A stretch of DNA of 64,000 nucleotides, taken from Gentiana macrophylla (Eukaryota > Streptophyta > Magnoliopsida > Gentianales > Gentianaceae). The stretch spans positions 1 through 64,000 of the forward strand of contig JAOBSW010000635.1 of NCBI GenBank assembly GCA_026214975.1, in the 5' to 3' direction. This document shows, one piece after another, positions 24,700 to 37,300 of the stretch (the first letter of the stretch is position 1; the number at the start of each line of letters is the position of its first letter). A program made the translations under genes and the position numbers. A model generated the notes under the pieces. That model was not told the DNA's origin, made no database searches, and saw only the letters and a list, made by a program, of their open reading frames with translations.

Positions 24700-26135
24700 T
24701 GATAACGCTCTAAATGGTACCATTAATTATACCTATATTCACCCTGAATTATGCTCGAGAGAGGATAGATAGGCTCATTATTATGTAGAATATATGTTAA
24801 ATACTATGTGAATGTTTCCAGGATCGTAATTATGCATCTATACACTTTTCCCGAGGTTTTGGTACTGTTTTATCTCATTTTGTGTGTTTTATAGGATGTA
24901 CCGAATCTGGAGCATTGGATAATGGATCTGGACCATAGGAAATATGTTGGGCCGAGTAATTAAAGTCCAAGAAGAAGTCTGCTGATGAAAAAGAGGAAAA
25001 GTCAGCCCGGTTTACCCTGGGCTAGGTTCGGTAAACTGAGGACTTGTTGGACACGAAATCAATTCTGCCACATTGTCTAGGTCGGCTAAGGTTTTCTATG
25101 AGTCTTAAGACGGCTGTTGTATCTATATAAGGCCGCATTAATATATTATTGCATAAGTCTTCATAGGTTGAAAATAAGTTTTTATATACATTATACAATT
25201 TGATGAAATAAAGTTATTACAAGCTTTTGAGGAGTTATTTTTGGTTTTCTCCCTTTCTCTACCATCTTTAGCTTGAGTAGATCGAGCTAGATCTCCATTG
25301 TTGAAGGTATGAAGCTTTGAACGTTCCTTTTGTCTTCAATATGGTAGATATGTCCGTATTTATGTGTTTTAGTTAATCCGCATGTTTAACAACCCCATGA
25401 CTTACTTATATTAATCGTATTCGAGCAATGTAGATCCATGAATAGGAAAAGCTAACCCCGGTAAACCGGCGGTCTATACCGGTTTACCTAGGCAATATTT
25501 AGAAAACCTAAATGTGGGATTCACTACAGCTACGTTGATCAATAGGTTTAATTAACAGTAGGTTAGATCTGGCCAATCTACTTATTGTAATCGTAAAACT
25601 AGCATGAAATACGAATAGTGAAGTGTTACTTTGGACATAGTTTGATGGACCTTAAGAACGTGCTGATCAGTGTCGACAGTTGTCTAGACGGGTTAGCGGT
25701 ATTAGTTAGCGCTCGATATCGTCAATTTTAGTTCTTTATGCGTATGGGCTATTACGGACCAATTAAGGAGGGTAGCTTGCGTATAGATTGTCTACTACCA
25801 TTATAGGAGTAGATAGGGTTAGGAGTTGCACACGTAGCTGATAATTAAATCAAAAGCTCGCCCTATTAATTTAAGGAAATTATGTGAGGAAGTAAACATA
25901 ACGATTAACTAGACCAAGTTAGTAGATCGGTGAGAAGAGTGGGAGAAATACCAAGTTCTTTTATGTTTATTGTTTGTCAATGACTGCTTATATGTCGCTT
26001 CTTAATTAGGTTAGAATCGTTTATACTTAAAGTTGCATCGTCTCTGTGGGATCGACCTTGACTCGCATTTACTATACTACGATGTACAAGGTATTCTTGC
26101 AAGTAATATCGACGTTAGTGACTTACACGCGATCA
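24700..26135 (+). repeat. 5' LTR of the Athila-like element
   Basis: Starts TGATAACGCTCTAAATGG, ends CACACGCGATCA. CTATATAAGG box near 25123. U5 carries the TGTGGGATCGACCTTGACTC segment. It contains inverted GGTAAACC/GGTTTACC motifs near 25008-25037 and 25456-25490. Length 1436 bp. Confidence 0.9.
25123..25132 (+). promoter_or_regulatory. TATA box of the Athila-like 5' LTR
   Basis: CTATATAAGG, repeated in the 3' LTR near 40690. Confidence 0.6.
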
Positions 26136-26142
26136 AGATTTT

Positions 26143-26160
26143 TGGCGCCGTTGTCGGGGA
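26143..26160 (+). other. tRNA-Asp primer binding site
   Basis: TGGCGCCGTTGTCGGGGA, one base different from the complement of the plant tRNA-Asp 3' end. It lies seven bases after the LTR. Confidence 0.9.
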
Positions 26161-26543
26161 CAATGGCCAATTTTAAGGATAAACGTTTTAATTCTGATTA
26201 AGAAGTCATTTTTAATTATTTTATTTTATTTCGAGTCTTGAGTAGTTCTGGATCAAACCTGCATATGTTAATATGCCAGAATAAGATATTTTAGGTCTGG
26301 TTTACCGAGGTTTACCCCCAGGTTACCGAGGCCTGGAAAATTAAATTCTGAACATCCATTGTTATTCTATGTTATTCCCTGTTGATTTTAGTTAGTGGGT
26401 CCACAACGGTTGGGATCTAGCCAAACAGAAGTGGAAGTTGCTAACCTTATTTTTGTTTTATTTTGTCTCTTTCGCAAGATGATCAGGACACTTCAAAGAT
26501 TCGATCAAACCGAGGTTGAAGAAGAGCAAACGAGTCAAGCAAT
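26161..26543 (+). other. Leader of the Athila-like element
   Basis: Non-coding, 380 bases, with GGTTTACC repeats at 26297-26332. A short ATG frame from 26480 ends after 24 codons; gag seems deleted here. Confidence 0.6.
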
Positions 26544-27563
26544 ATGCCTCGGACAATATTGAACATCACACCAATATCCATGTATCCTGGATCTGCAGTC
26601 AGAGAGCAATACGAAACGGATAAAAAGCGGGTGGAAAAAGAGAAGGAAGCAATCAAGCAAGAGCCTGAAGAGAACGTAAGGGATTACAACACGTATCGTC
26701 CAGGTGAGTTCTCGATCGAGCTAATTGAAATATCATCTTCGGATTATGATTCTGATGATCTTGTAAAGGATCCTAACACGATGTTCTCTGAACCTAAGGA
26801 TTACCTAGACTCAGACACCGTGGTAAAGTTAGGAGACCCTGGCATGTTCCGACTTCCAATCTCTGTCAATTGTGTATCAAAAGGATTAGGTCTCTGTGAC
26901 TCTGGCTCAAGTTGCAACATTCTACCTTTTTCCCTCTGCCAAAAGATTAAGCTTCCAGTCATTATGAATCAAACTTGAACCATGACCTTCGTTGATAGGA
27001 CGTGAGATATGCCTGCCAGTCAGCTTAGGAAGTGCACGATCAAGGCAGCAGGGTTCACTTTTCAAATTGATTTCACGGTTATAGACGTACCAGAGGACCC
27101 AAGTGCCCCAGTTTTGTTAGGAAGACCTTTCTTAGCGACGAGCAGAGCAGTCATGGATTTTGATAATGGGGAGATCACTTTGAGGTTATATACTGATGCA
27201 GTATCTTTCAAAATCTTGGAGCCCCTAGATAATAGGCCGGAAAGTTGCAAAATGACGTATGATTCAGGAAAGGTGGAAATTATAGAGATAGAGAAGGCAG
27301 GGCATAAGTATCGAGAGGTTGTAGTAGAAAACATTGTTCAGGAATTCATGAGATTAATGCTTAGAAAGAGAGAAGAGAAGGACCACAACAAGGCACTCAC
27401 GGAAGCTAGTCCTTCTGTATTGCGTAGTGAACGAATTGAGCCTAAATTAGAAAATGTAGAGTCCTTGGGCGTAAAGTCTAAATCTCGACGCACAGGGAGA
27501 CCTAGTAAGCAAGCGAAGAGAGAGAGAGGAATGCTAGGCAGAGAGCTCAAAAAGGTTTTGTAA
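26544..27563 (+). pseudogene. Retropepsin (gypsy protease) remnant
   Basis: One frame of about 340 codons with TGA stops near 26976 and 27003. The first 100 residues are acidic linker. The active site reads GLCDSGSSCNILPFSL (D-S-G) near 26893-26940, followed by the flap region and APVLLGRPFLATSRAVMDF near 27104-27162, the C-terminal signature of Athila-type proteases. The tail (27330-27563) is basic and ends in RRTGRPSKQAKRERG; it does not continue into RT. Normally RT, RNase H and integrase follow, so about 3 kb of pol is missing. The aspartate is intact but the stops separate it from the flap. Confidence 0.85.
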
Positions 27564-28591
27564 AGATGCAAACCTCAGGAGAAAATGTTTGGCGAGTTAA
27601 AGCTCCAATCCTTGAATGATCGGAAATCTAAAGAAAGTCGAGCTGGCGAATATAAACTCAGAACTATTTTCTTAAACCATTAGGTAGATTAGGAATGAAT
27701 AAAAGTAGCTCGATGAAAGGACGAAGCTTTTTTCATCCTACCGCAACCTTGGGCTTGAAACCGATGGTTGTTGGGATGGTTTTTTTTACTCATTGTGGAA
27801 TCTAGTGAAGTAGGTTAGGATCGAGTAGGAGATAGCAACAAAAGGAGTAAGAAACTAGTCACTTTGAGGTCAGGATTGACCAGGGATTAAGTAAAGTGTG
27901 CAGTGAAGGCAGACAGAGAAATCTGAAGAAAAGAAGCCCCGGTAAACCATAGGTTACCTCCGGTTTACCAAGCTAAGATTTTCAGTTTTCTGATTGTCAG
28001 ATTCAAAAGCTAAATTTTTAGAGACACATGGAGGACATACGATGCATCAGACACCACCAGTCAACAGAAACCGTCCTATTATTTTTTCCACCTTTTCATC
28101 CTTTCCCACACTCCACCATAACTCCACCTCAATCCCATCAACCACCCCATCAAATCCCTCACCCTAATTACTCCTCTATGCACTATCCCACCAAATCCTT
28201 CCACCTTCCATTATTTCTCCTATTTAAACCACTCTTACAGCACCATTATCATCACTCTCATTTACATTCATCTTCTCAAATCACCAAAATTCTTCCATTT
28301 CTTCTTCCGTAGAAATTTCGGCCCCTATAACCACCACTATCACAACCATATCTCCACCAAAATCAAACCTTTCTTCCATTTCTAAACCCAAACCATACCA
28401 ATTTCTCCATTTATGTTGCTGTTTAGTGCTGCTGTGCTAGTGAAGTGCTGCAGTTCTTTATCTTTCATTACCAGAAGCACATTCCTATAAGGAAACCCAG
28501 AAATTTCAGGCCGGTAAACCGAGACCTACCTCTGGTTTACCGAGGCTACTTTTTCCAGAATCAGCATCATTCTCAGTTCCTGTACCTATTC
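27564..28591 (+). other. Post-pol spacer of the Athila-like element
   Basis: About 1 kb without a convincing gene. The 27640-27700 part is shared with the minus-strand Athila copy (7510-7590). 28070-28330 is very cytosine-rich (CCACC, CATCC) and opens a 94-codon frame that I regard as a base-composition effect. Inverted GGTAAACC/GGTTTACC motifs sit at about 27936-27970 and 28511-28543. A CTATTTAAACC at about 28219 may be a promoter for the downstream ORF. Confidence 0.55.
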
Positions 28592-29707
28592 ATGATGGGT
28601 CCCAAGCGTAGCCGAACAATCCAACATCCTAGTGGTTATCAGAGTATCTATGGAGATGCTAGCCCCTTGATAGATGGGGTTGAGCAATTCCATTAATTAA
28701 AGATCTATGAGTCATTCTGAAGGCATTAGAACAGAAGACCAGTTGCTCATGAATGGGGCACAGAGTTGGACGATTGCGGTTCGATCTTGCCGACAGCCCT
28801 ACAAGTGCAAGACATTATGTATATGGCTGACGCACCGACACGGTTCAACGCCACGGTGGTAAGAGAATTTTATGCTTAAGTTGCGCATAACCCAGGAGCC
28901 ACATTTGCGATGGTCTGTGGTGTTAAGGTTGATTTTTTGATTGAGCGGATCAACGAGTAATTTAGGGTTCGCAATCCACCAGTGGGCCCAAATGAGTACA
29001 CATCCTTGAGCAATGTTAAAGATATAGAGAGGATGGATATGATAGATGACTTCTTTAGGGTGCAATGGAAGAGCAATCCTGCAGGTGCCCCCACCACCTT
29101 CCTAGAAAATGAGCTATCTTGGAATAGGAAGGTGGTTAATAGGTTTGTTTCTGCTCACCTTCTGCCGACCAAGCATACGGTGCCTGTCACACCAAAGAGG
29201 GAAGAGTTGATTTTCTACCTGGAGCAGGGATCTCTAGTCAACATAGGTCTCCTGATGCACAGCCTTATTCACTAGCTTGCCTCCGCATTTGAGCGCGAGC
29301 AGTTGCCATATGGACCTATGATTGACGTGTTCCCTTTAGAGAATGAGGTCAAAGTTCTGGTTAGTGATGAGTGGGAATACCCTTAGCCGATGATTAGTTC
29401 ACAGTCCGTTTCAAAAGGGCCACGACAGGTCGGTCACAGTGCAGAGAGAGAGAGAGAGCGTACTCCGGTCCTCGAAGCACCTAGGACTCAGAGAGCCTTG
29501 CTATAGGAGCTCTCGCAAGAAATTGTGTGTCTGCATCGCAAGATGGACAGGATCATAGAATTTGTAGGAGTTCCTCCTACGACCCCACCACCTAGGACTG
29601 CCCCAAATCATAGAGCATCCTCTTCTACTGCTGTTGCCTCCAATTCTGCACCACCTCCCGGTTTTGAGCCTAGAGATGACTGAGAGGATTATTATGAGCA
29701 GGATTAG
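28592..29707 (+). pseudogene. Env-like ORF of the Athila-like element
   Basis: A frame starting MMGPKRSRTIQHPSG, about 370 codons, open apart from several in-frame stops (first near 28694). The central part TRFNATVVREFYA, then a VCGVKVDFLIERI segment, then LPTKHTVPVT and EQGSLVNIGLLMHSL, matches the pattern of the 'putative plant transposon protein' domain common in Athila env-like ORFs. The tail is Pro/Ser-rich (PPTTPPPRTAPN). No transmembrane segment is clear. It is related in pattern to ORF2 of the copia elements A1, A2 and B in this window. A GA dinucleotide run lies at 29443-29458. Confidence 0.65.
29443..29458. repeat. (GA)8 microsatellite
   Basis: Simple dinucleotide repeat inside the env-like ORF. 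Confidence 0.9.
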
Positions 29708-30766
29708 TTTTTCTTTCCTTTGATTGTTGTTATTTTCCATTTTCTTTTTTTTATTTCCCTATCTAGTTGATGTTGCGGAATTTTAATAATATAATGATTT
29801 TGAAGGCTTAAATTGTTTACAGTTATTTATTTTCTCTTTTACTGCCGTGTTTTTGTTATATGGTTTCTTGTCACCACTATTCTTCTTGGTTTGTTTGAGA
29901 CACTTAGCGCTGATTATTCATGGATTACTTACATGAGCCCGATGATTTATCAGACGATCCGATTCTTTCTTGGTTTCATCCTTAACCAAAGCTAAGTTCT
30001 TTTTCGATTTTCATTTTTTACCTTACACATTGAGGACAATGTTTCGTTTAAGTGGGGGGTAAGGGACGTCACATAGCTTCTTAGCATTATATTCCGTGAA
30101 TTGTGTGATTATCTTGATTCTCTTTGATGCACAATTCACCATTTAGACTTTGACTCATTTTGATAGAATTTTGAAAAAATATGATATCTTTGATCTTTTC
30201 AAGTTAATTCACTTCATCTTTGTTCCACATTGTACAAGTAAGAATAAGTGCTCACTTCTGATGTAGTGGCGTATTAAGTGCATATTCTATTATGAGCAAC
30301 CATTTTAAGCACGTATAACTCACTTCCCTTGGTGTGTAGTCGATAGCATATTGCTTTGACTAGAGTTGACCCTGGATTTATCATGAATTATGTTACACCA
30401 ACGCTTATGAAGGCAAAGGAATTTCGGATTTGGTAGTTTATCATGAGTGAGGCCGTGAGGATATTTAAATCAATGAGAGTTCACCCGCCAAGAAAGAGAA
30501 GTGCATTGAAATATATACATCTATATTATCTTTGGCAAACCTTGAGTTGATGGAGCGTAAGACGCACGACTTTTGAATAGACCGATAAACGTGAGCCTAA
30601 GAGTAATATATGCTTGGTTCTCAATCCTCCTTGACAGTTAATTTGACTAATAAATAACATGTTCGAGACTGGTTAGTTCGACTACGGGTTGACGTAATGT
30701 GAGATTGTCTGTATTACTAAGCGGTTGTGAAAGTTATTGCACACATATTGGCTCATGGCATGAATA
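29708..30766 (+). other. 3' non-coding region of the Athila-like element
   Basis: No gene. Contains ACATTGAGGACAATGTTT and a GTGGGGGGTAAGGG purine tract at 30045-30063. A2 is inserted after 30771; the region resumes at 40118. Confidence 0.7.
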
Positions 30767-30771
30767 GTGTT

Positions 30772-32593
30772 TGTTGGAAATAAAATTTAGGTTTTGATGA
30801 TGATTCATCAGTTATTCTGTCATTTTTTTAAACCCCATTGATGAAGTGTCATAACTAGATGTTATAGTGCAAAGCAAAAAGATGTCTAGAAATCAATGTA
30901 TAGGTTTTCAATAGAGTCTGATAATTGTATAAGTAAATCAGACAAGCACTGTAATAGATCTAGGATCAGAACTGAGAAAATGAGAAACAAACATGATGTT
31001 ACATAGAATGATGAGTTTACAACTGAAGATATAAAACTGACTCAGAGTACACAACTGAAGAAATGAAGAAGGTAAGTTCGATGAGGGACACATACTCGGT
31101 TGACTTATCTACAAGCAGAAGGCTGAGGGTACAAACTCAGTGGATGAAGAACTGAGGGTCCAAACTCAGTTATTGAAGATTGAAGAACTGAGGGTTCAAA
31201 CACAGTTATGGAAGATAAATATGAGACTGTAAATTAAGTTAGAATTTAGGAAAGTCTGTGATGACCTGAACTGACATTATGGATCCAGAAAGAAGACCTA
31301 AGATATATATAAGAACAATGATATCTTAGCTGATTTTTGATTTATGGTGTACCCTGATTAAGTCAATAGTAATCAGATGAAAAATGGAGAACTAGGTTTT
31401 TGAAGAAGAGTAGAAACTCAGTTAATGCTTCTAAGCTGAAAACTGACTAAATCAGTAAGACCAGTTTTCATTCTGAGGTCAAAAAAAGTAAAACTGAAGA
31501 AGAGCAGACCGTTATAAAGCAAGCAATTTATTGGATGCACTGAAATGTCAGAAAGGACACTGACATTCCTCAAGACAAGCAGGACCACTAACGGATACAA
31601 GAATTCAATTTCAAACGTTCAAATTCTTCTAACCGTTGGAGAAACCCCTATAAATGGATTACTTCCATCTCAAAAAGAAGTGCGGAGTTCTAAGATAAAT
31701 TGTATTCAAGTGAGGGGAAATGTCGATCAAGAAGAACTCCTGTTGTGTACTTTATTGCAAGATCCAGAAATCTTCAAGTGTTCATAAGGATTCAAAGAAA
31801 GATCAAGATCATTCATTTGAAGAAAAACAGAGCTGAGCATATATCATATACATCTAGAAGAAGAAGCTTGAAACACAAATTGAATCATAGATATTGATTC
31901 AAGTCTCAACTTTGATTCTATCAAAGGTTTAGACTGTGAAACACCAAGATGGTTTGAAGGACAGTTGAGTGCAGTGAGGAAAACCGTGTTTGTCTTGAGC
32001 TGGTGAAGCGGCAATCCTACTCTCCAAGGACCAGTGTAGCGAGCTTACTTCAAACAGCAATTCTACCTATTGAAGACTGAAGCTGAAAGATTGTCAAGCT
32101 AGGGATTAGTGAAGGACAATTAGTGTTTAAATTTACTTTGTGTCTTGTAACTGTAAACCTCAATACCATAGTGAATTTGGCCTCCTACATCACAGGAGAA
32201 GAGAGGACTGATAGGATTACACTACCTGGAACCTCTATAATTTATGTTTTATTTACTTACTTACTTTACGCATTTAATTACTGCATCTAAGTTTATATTG
32301 CACCTGATCACATACTCAGCAAACAAAAGAAACTGAGTCAGCACTACATTGCATTTCATCTAGACAAACTGATTAACTCAAGTTTTCATAAAGGCTTAAC
32401 TTAATCTGCTTCCGGTTAACTCAGTTAAGGATAAGTCAGTTCTGACTTATACTCAGCTAAATTAGCTTAACTCCACACAAGTTTAAAGCTGAACTCAATC
32501 TGTTCAAGATTTAGTTTCCAGTCAGTTTTTTGGGAAAAGTTTATTCACCCCCCCCCCCTCTAAACTTGTGTTAGCCATTCCAAGGGACCAACA
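30772..32593 (+). repeat. 5' LTR of element A2
   Basis: TGTTGGAAATAAAATTTAGG ... GGGACCAACA, 1822 bp. TATA box CTATAAATGG at about 31648-31657; C-run at about 32548-32557. Confidence 0.95.
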
Positions 32594-32595
32594 AT

Positions 32596-32607
32596 TGGTA
32601 TTGGAGT
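32596..32607 (+). other. Primer binding site of A2 and a second copy
   Basis: TGGTATTGGAGT lies directly after the LTR and resembles TGGTATCAGAGC. A better match, TGGTATCGGAGC, lies at 32700-32711, preceded by CCAACAAC much like the LTR end. Confidence 0.65.
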
Positions 32608-32763
32608 GGTTCTTCCTTTTGGAGGTGATCCAAAGTTGTTACTGCTCCGTGTGTTCAGTTTGAAATAACTGGGTATCAGTTGTTTCGGATACCAACAACT
32701 GGTATCGGAGCAAATCTTCTACTTTAAAGAGATCTCCGACTGAGTTCTATCAGTTATTGCATC

Positions 32764-33954
32764 ATGGAAACATATATTCACTTTAGAAATATTCTTAGTT
32801 GTTCATTTTTGGGATTTGATGAATACATAAGTAAATTTCAGGCTCTGGTGGTGGACACTCAAGAAACGTTGATTGAAACATTCATTGAAGATCCATTCAT
32901 TACAAGCAATGAAGATAATACTGAAATTCTACCCATAAGCTTTGAAGGAAATGATCATGGTTAAAGTGATGAAGAAATCATACTTTTTGGAACTAATCTG
33001 GTAAGCAACACTGCTGGATTTGATAAAGGAAAGTGGATAATGGAATGTGAAAGAGCTAGAGCTGAGAATTTATCTATCACACATCATGAGGTAAACGCTT
33101 TCACATCCAACACTCACAGTGCCATGAACAATCATAGAAATGAAGATTTCAATGAATACCTGGACATACTCATAAAGGAATTAGAGGAAATGCAAAAGAA
33201 TTGTGAGAATGTCCAAAAGGAGAAAGAATTGTTGAAAGCTGAAATTCTATGATTGAATGCTGAGATTAATCTTATCAAGACTAACAATGGACCCAAGGAG
33301 AATTGCTCAACTGATGAACTAACAGAAGTAATAAACATCACAAAATCAGCAGTTGATCCAATACCCAACGTTCAGTTCAAACCAGGAAAACCATATGGAG
33401 ACAGAACCGGTTTAGGGTTTGACAATCAATAGAATTCTAAGTTCAGACCTAGTTCAGTTGCACCTAAGTTTGTAGCTGCACAAAAGTCAGGAACTCAGAA
33501 AACTGAAAAATTTGTTACAACTGACAAAAACTCAGCACAACCTCGACCTAAAATTGACAAAACTGTAAAATCAGTCTGTGGCAAACAACTAACTAAAAGA
33601 TTCTACAGAAAGAATCATATGGCTGGAAAGGGCACAACTGATAAAGAATCAGTTAGAAGAACATTGAAGTCATATCCATCAAAGAATGATAATCATTCAT
33701 TGAATAACAAATTCAGGGGGAAAGGAAGACTCTTTCCTACTGATGAAGACTGGAATGCACCTATGATAACAAAGAGATCATATCAGTTTCACAAAACAAA
33801 TGAACAAAAGACTGTTAGACCGAAACAGCAAAATTTTGTGAAAACTGACTTTACTCAGACAAAATATCAAGATAGGTATAAAGCGGAGAATTATAGAAAT
33901 TCAAAGACTAACCTAAAAGGACCCAAATAGATATGGGTACCAAAAAGTTCTTAA
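32764..33954 (+). pseudogene. Gag fragment of element A2
   Basis: Several open pieces in roughly one frame. A Lys/Glu coiled-coil segment (DILIKELEEMQKNCENVQKE) near 33160-33220 is followed by Lys/Gln-rich linker. Then come KGRLFPTDEDWNAP and GPK-stop-IWVPKS near 33922-33946, the known join between gag and protease in SIRE-type copia. In the corresponding place element B reads KGRLYPSGDNWN. No zinc knuckle is seen and the N-terminal capsid part is missing, so gag is internally deleted. Stops at about 32962, 33250, 33430 and 33928; the last is probably CAG to TAG. Confidence 0.7.
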
Positions 33955-34397
33955 CTTGTTTTGCAGGAAAAAGCTGACCACTAAGAAACTCGAGAACCTG
34001 AATGTTTCAAAATTGAGTTGTTTTCTTAACTAAGGTATGGAACTGATCAAAAGGACGACTGACTCAAGTTTTGGATAAGATCAAAATTGAATCCTTACAG
34101 ATGAAGATACACCATATCTACTGCATTTACTGACGCAAGCTACGGATGACAGAAAATTTGTGGCCTACATTCATCCCGACCGTCCATTCTATCCACTTAC
34201 CATCTTTTTCGCGATCTCAACATCAGATGTGATTTGTGACAAGACATCTTTGAACCCACTCAAAACTTTCCAACTACCCTTTCTACCACTTATAAATACC
34301 CTCATATTTTTCCATATTAATTCTTTACACTCAGTCTTCGCATAATCCATACTCAAATTCCCAAATATTTTTGAATTCTATTTAACCTTCAGAAATC
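33955..34397 (+). other. Spacer before ORF2 of A2
   Basis: All of pol (about 4 kb in B) is missing between IWVPK and this spacer. It holds the TATA-like box at 34291 and a pyrimidine-rich leader. A 61-codon frame at 34160-34345 is probably chance. Confidence 0.6.
34291..34298 (+). promoter_or_regulatory. TATA-like box upstream of ORF2 (A2)
   Basis: TATAAATA, 107 bases before the ORF2 ATG (34398). See 14247 and 44901 for the equivalents. Confidence 0.5.
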
Positions 34398-37300
34398 ATG
34401 AATTTTACCCGAGTTGAATCTGGAATGATCATCTCTCTCGATCAATATGTTGCAAGATACATACATCAAACACTAGCCAAGCAGATAGTAGAGAAAATCT
34501 TGAAAATCAAAGGACTGTAGCAAGGGTTCAACATCAATTTGAAGAATGTGTGCCTGGATAGAATCGGCAACTTCTATGAGTTTGGGAGCAAAAGGAAACA
34601 GAATGAAAGAATTTTTACATACATAACCCAGATCAATGGAAAAGAAATCAAAGTCACTGAAGATCTCATTGCGGATATATTTGGCTTTGAGAAATCAGGA
34701 CATTCTTCAGCACTAATAGTAACAAAAGAACAGAAAGAGAAACTTTGGAAAGACATTGCAGTCACTAGAGATTCGAATGTATCACTGTTTGGATCAATAG
34801 GGTTACTCAAACCATAATTCAGCTACTTGACCAAGATGCTAGCTAATTGCGTAATTGGGAATGCAGGCAACTTTTGTAATCTCTCCGGCACAAAGATAGA
34901 CTTGCTATATTTTATCTGGTTCGAAGAAGATTTTAATTGGCAGAGATACATTTTGGACCAATTGATAGCACAATCTTCTGATGTGCCCAAGAAGAAAACT
35001 GAAGTGAAGAAAGGAAGATTTTATCACAAGAAGACACTTACACTTCTAGCTCAAAGAATAATTGATCACTTTGGGATTGCAAAGAGAAAGAAAACTGTGA
35101 TTATTGATGGCAAAATTGAAGCAAAGGATGAGAAGAATAAATCTAAAAAAGGAAAGCTGAAGGTTCTGAAGCTGAACCTAAGAAGAAGAAGAAAAGATCA
35201 TCCAAGAAGAAAATGACAACTTGAGAAGCACTGGAAGATCTTGAAAGGTTAAAGCAAAAGAAGAGGATACTGGAAGAGTTAGAGAAAACCAACACTATGG
35301 CAATTGCTGAGAAAGTCATGGAACCTTCACCACCAACATCTATCACATCAGTTGCTGGGCTCCAAGCAAAGAAACCTAAAACTGAGGAGACCCCCACAAA
35401 ACCAGCCCTTGCTGAGAAAAAAGTTGTTGTTGATGAAGCTGTTGAAGAAGAAGTTGTTCCTTCACTACCAGAAGCTGACACTCAGGGGGAACAAACCCTG
35501 AGAACTGATTTTGATGATGAGTTGACTGACAGTGATGAAGAACTGATTGGACCTGGTGTATTGGCTATGCTTAACTTGATAAATATAGCGAATACCACAC
35601 CACAAAAATCAGCATCCAAAATTAAGTATGAAGAGTAGATCAGAGAATTGGAGGATTCTCAATCGCAAGAAAGAGAAGGTGTTAAAGAAGAATCTAGACC
35701 ATTACAAGTCATCACTCTGGATGAACTTGTTAATGAATGAGAAGTTGAAAAAGAAGCTGTAAGTATTGAAAAAGAGAAGGAACCGGTTGCTGAGCAGAAA
35801 ACTGAATATGTCAAAGAACTTGTTGCTGATGAGCCTCAGGCAGCCGAATCAAGGAAGAATCCTGAACAGGTTGTTGAGCCTACTGCTGAAATTGAACCAG
35901 CAGCTGAGACCGTACCTGAAGATGTAATTAAATCCCTATCAGGAAAAGAAGTTTTTGCTCCTATCCCTGAAATTGAAGCTGACTTATCTATCTTCATCCA
36001 GTTGTTCTTTGAGGAGAACCCAAAGAAACTAAAGAGAAGGAACCGTGGTCGAAATAAAATCGAATCCGTTAAAGAACTTGTTGCTGATGAGCCTTAGGCA
36101 GCCGAATCAAGGAAGAATCATGAACAGGTTGTTGAACATTCAGCTGAAATTGAACCAGCAGCTGAGACCGTACCTGAAGTTGTAATTGAATGCCTATCAG
36201 GAAAAGATGTTTTTGCTCCTATCCCTGAAATTGAAGCTGGCTTATCTATCTTCATCCCAGATGTTGCTGAGGGAGAACCCAGCAAAACTATAGAGAAGAA
36301 AACTGAAATCAAGAAAGTTGAGACTCTAGCTGAATCCATCCTGGAGAATCCTAGAGAAACTGAAGAAGTTACTACCCAGCCTGATTCATATGACGATATT
36401 AGGGAACTAATTGAAGCTGACTACAGAAGACTTGATGGTTATTGGCACTTGAAGTTCAGTTCAATCAAAATTCAAAGAAGTCAACTTGATGAAATAGAAA
36501 GCACAGAAAAATGGGTTTTTGACTTATTTGATATCACTCATATATCCGAACTTTTCAACTCTGATGAATTTTTTAGCACTGGCTACACACTCATCAGAAA
36601 TAGTTACTGAAAGAAAATTGATAGAGAATGAGGCTTTAAATCAAATAAAGATGATAATGAAGATGATGATGACTCACGGGGAGATCCTGATTTACAAAAA
36701 GGGATTCTCTCCTTACTACAGGAAAAAGAAACAATCAAAGATGCTACTAAGGAAGGGTCATCTGAAGAAAGTTCGGAAGAAAGTGAAGAAACTGGCCCGA
36801 CTCAATCACCACCAAGATCATGAAATGGAAGGATATCGCCTCTCTAATCGATGTGAGGTGTGCTTGAGATAGCAAAAGCTGAAGCTGACCAAGCTAAAGC
36901 CAACTTTACTGAAGAAGAAACTGATGATGAGTTTAATGTGAAACTGTCACCAGTAAGGGAAACTGATTCTTCCACCCTGGAGAAAATTAGATAAGAGTCC
37001 AAAGAAAGAAGAAAGTCTGAAGAATACAAGGTAAAACTGAAAGATATAATCTCTCTCTTGTCCGAAGAAAAGAAAGAAGCTGAGAAAGCATATGAGACAG
37101 GAAAACACAAAACTGAGAAAACAGCTAAGATCAAGACTAACAAGAAAGATGTGCCTACACAAGTTGAACTCATCAAGTATCATTTTAATGAACTTGTGAA
37201 AATTAAAAATGAAGACATGGGTGTCTTCGGAAAAGTGATACAATCCATGGAAGGAAGCAAAAATGAAAGATCCAACATGGAAATGATCTTAAACAGTGTT

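Noticed and set aside
28028..28312. 94-codon Pro/His/Ser-rich frame in the Athila-like element
   Set aside because: It lies in a strongly cytosine-rich spacer and its residues simply mirror composition; no domain, and the minus-strand Athila copy has a similar C-rich but non-homologous frame.
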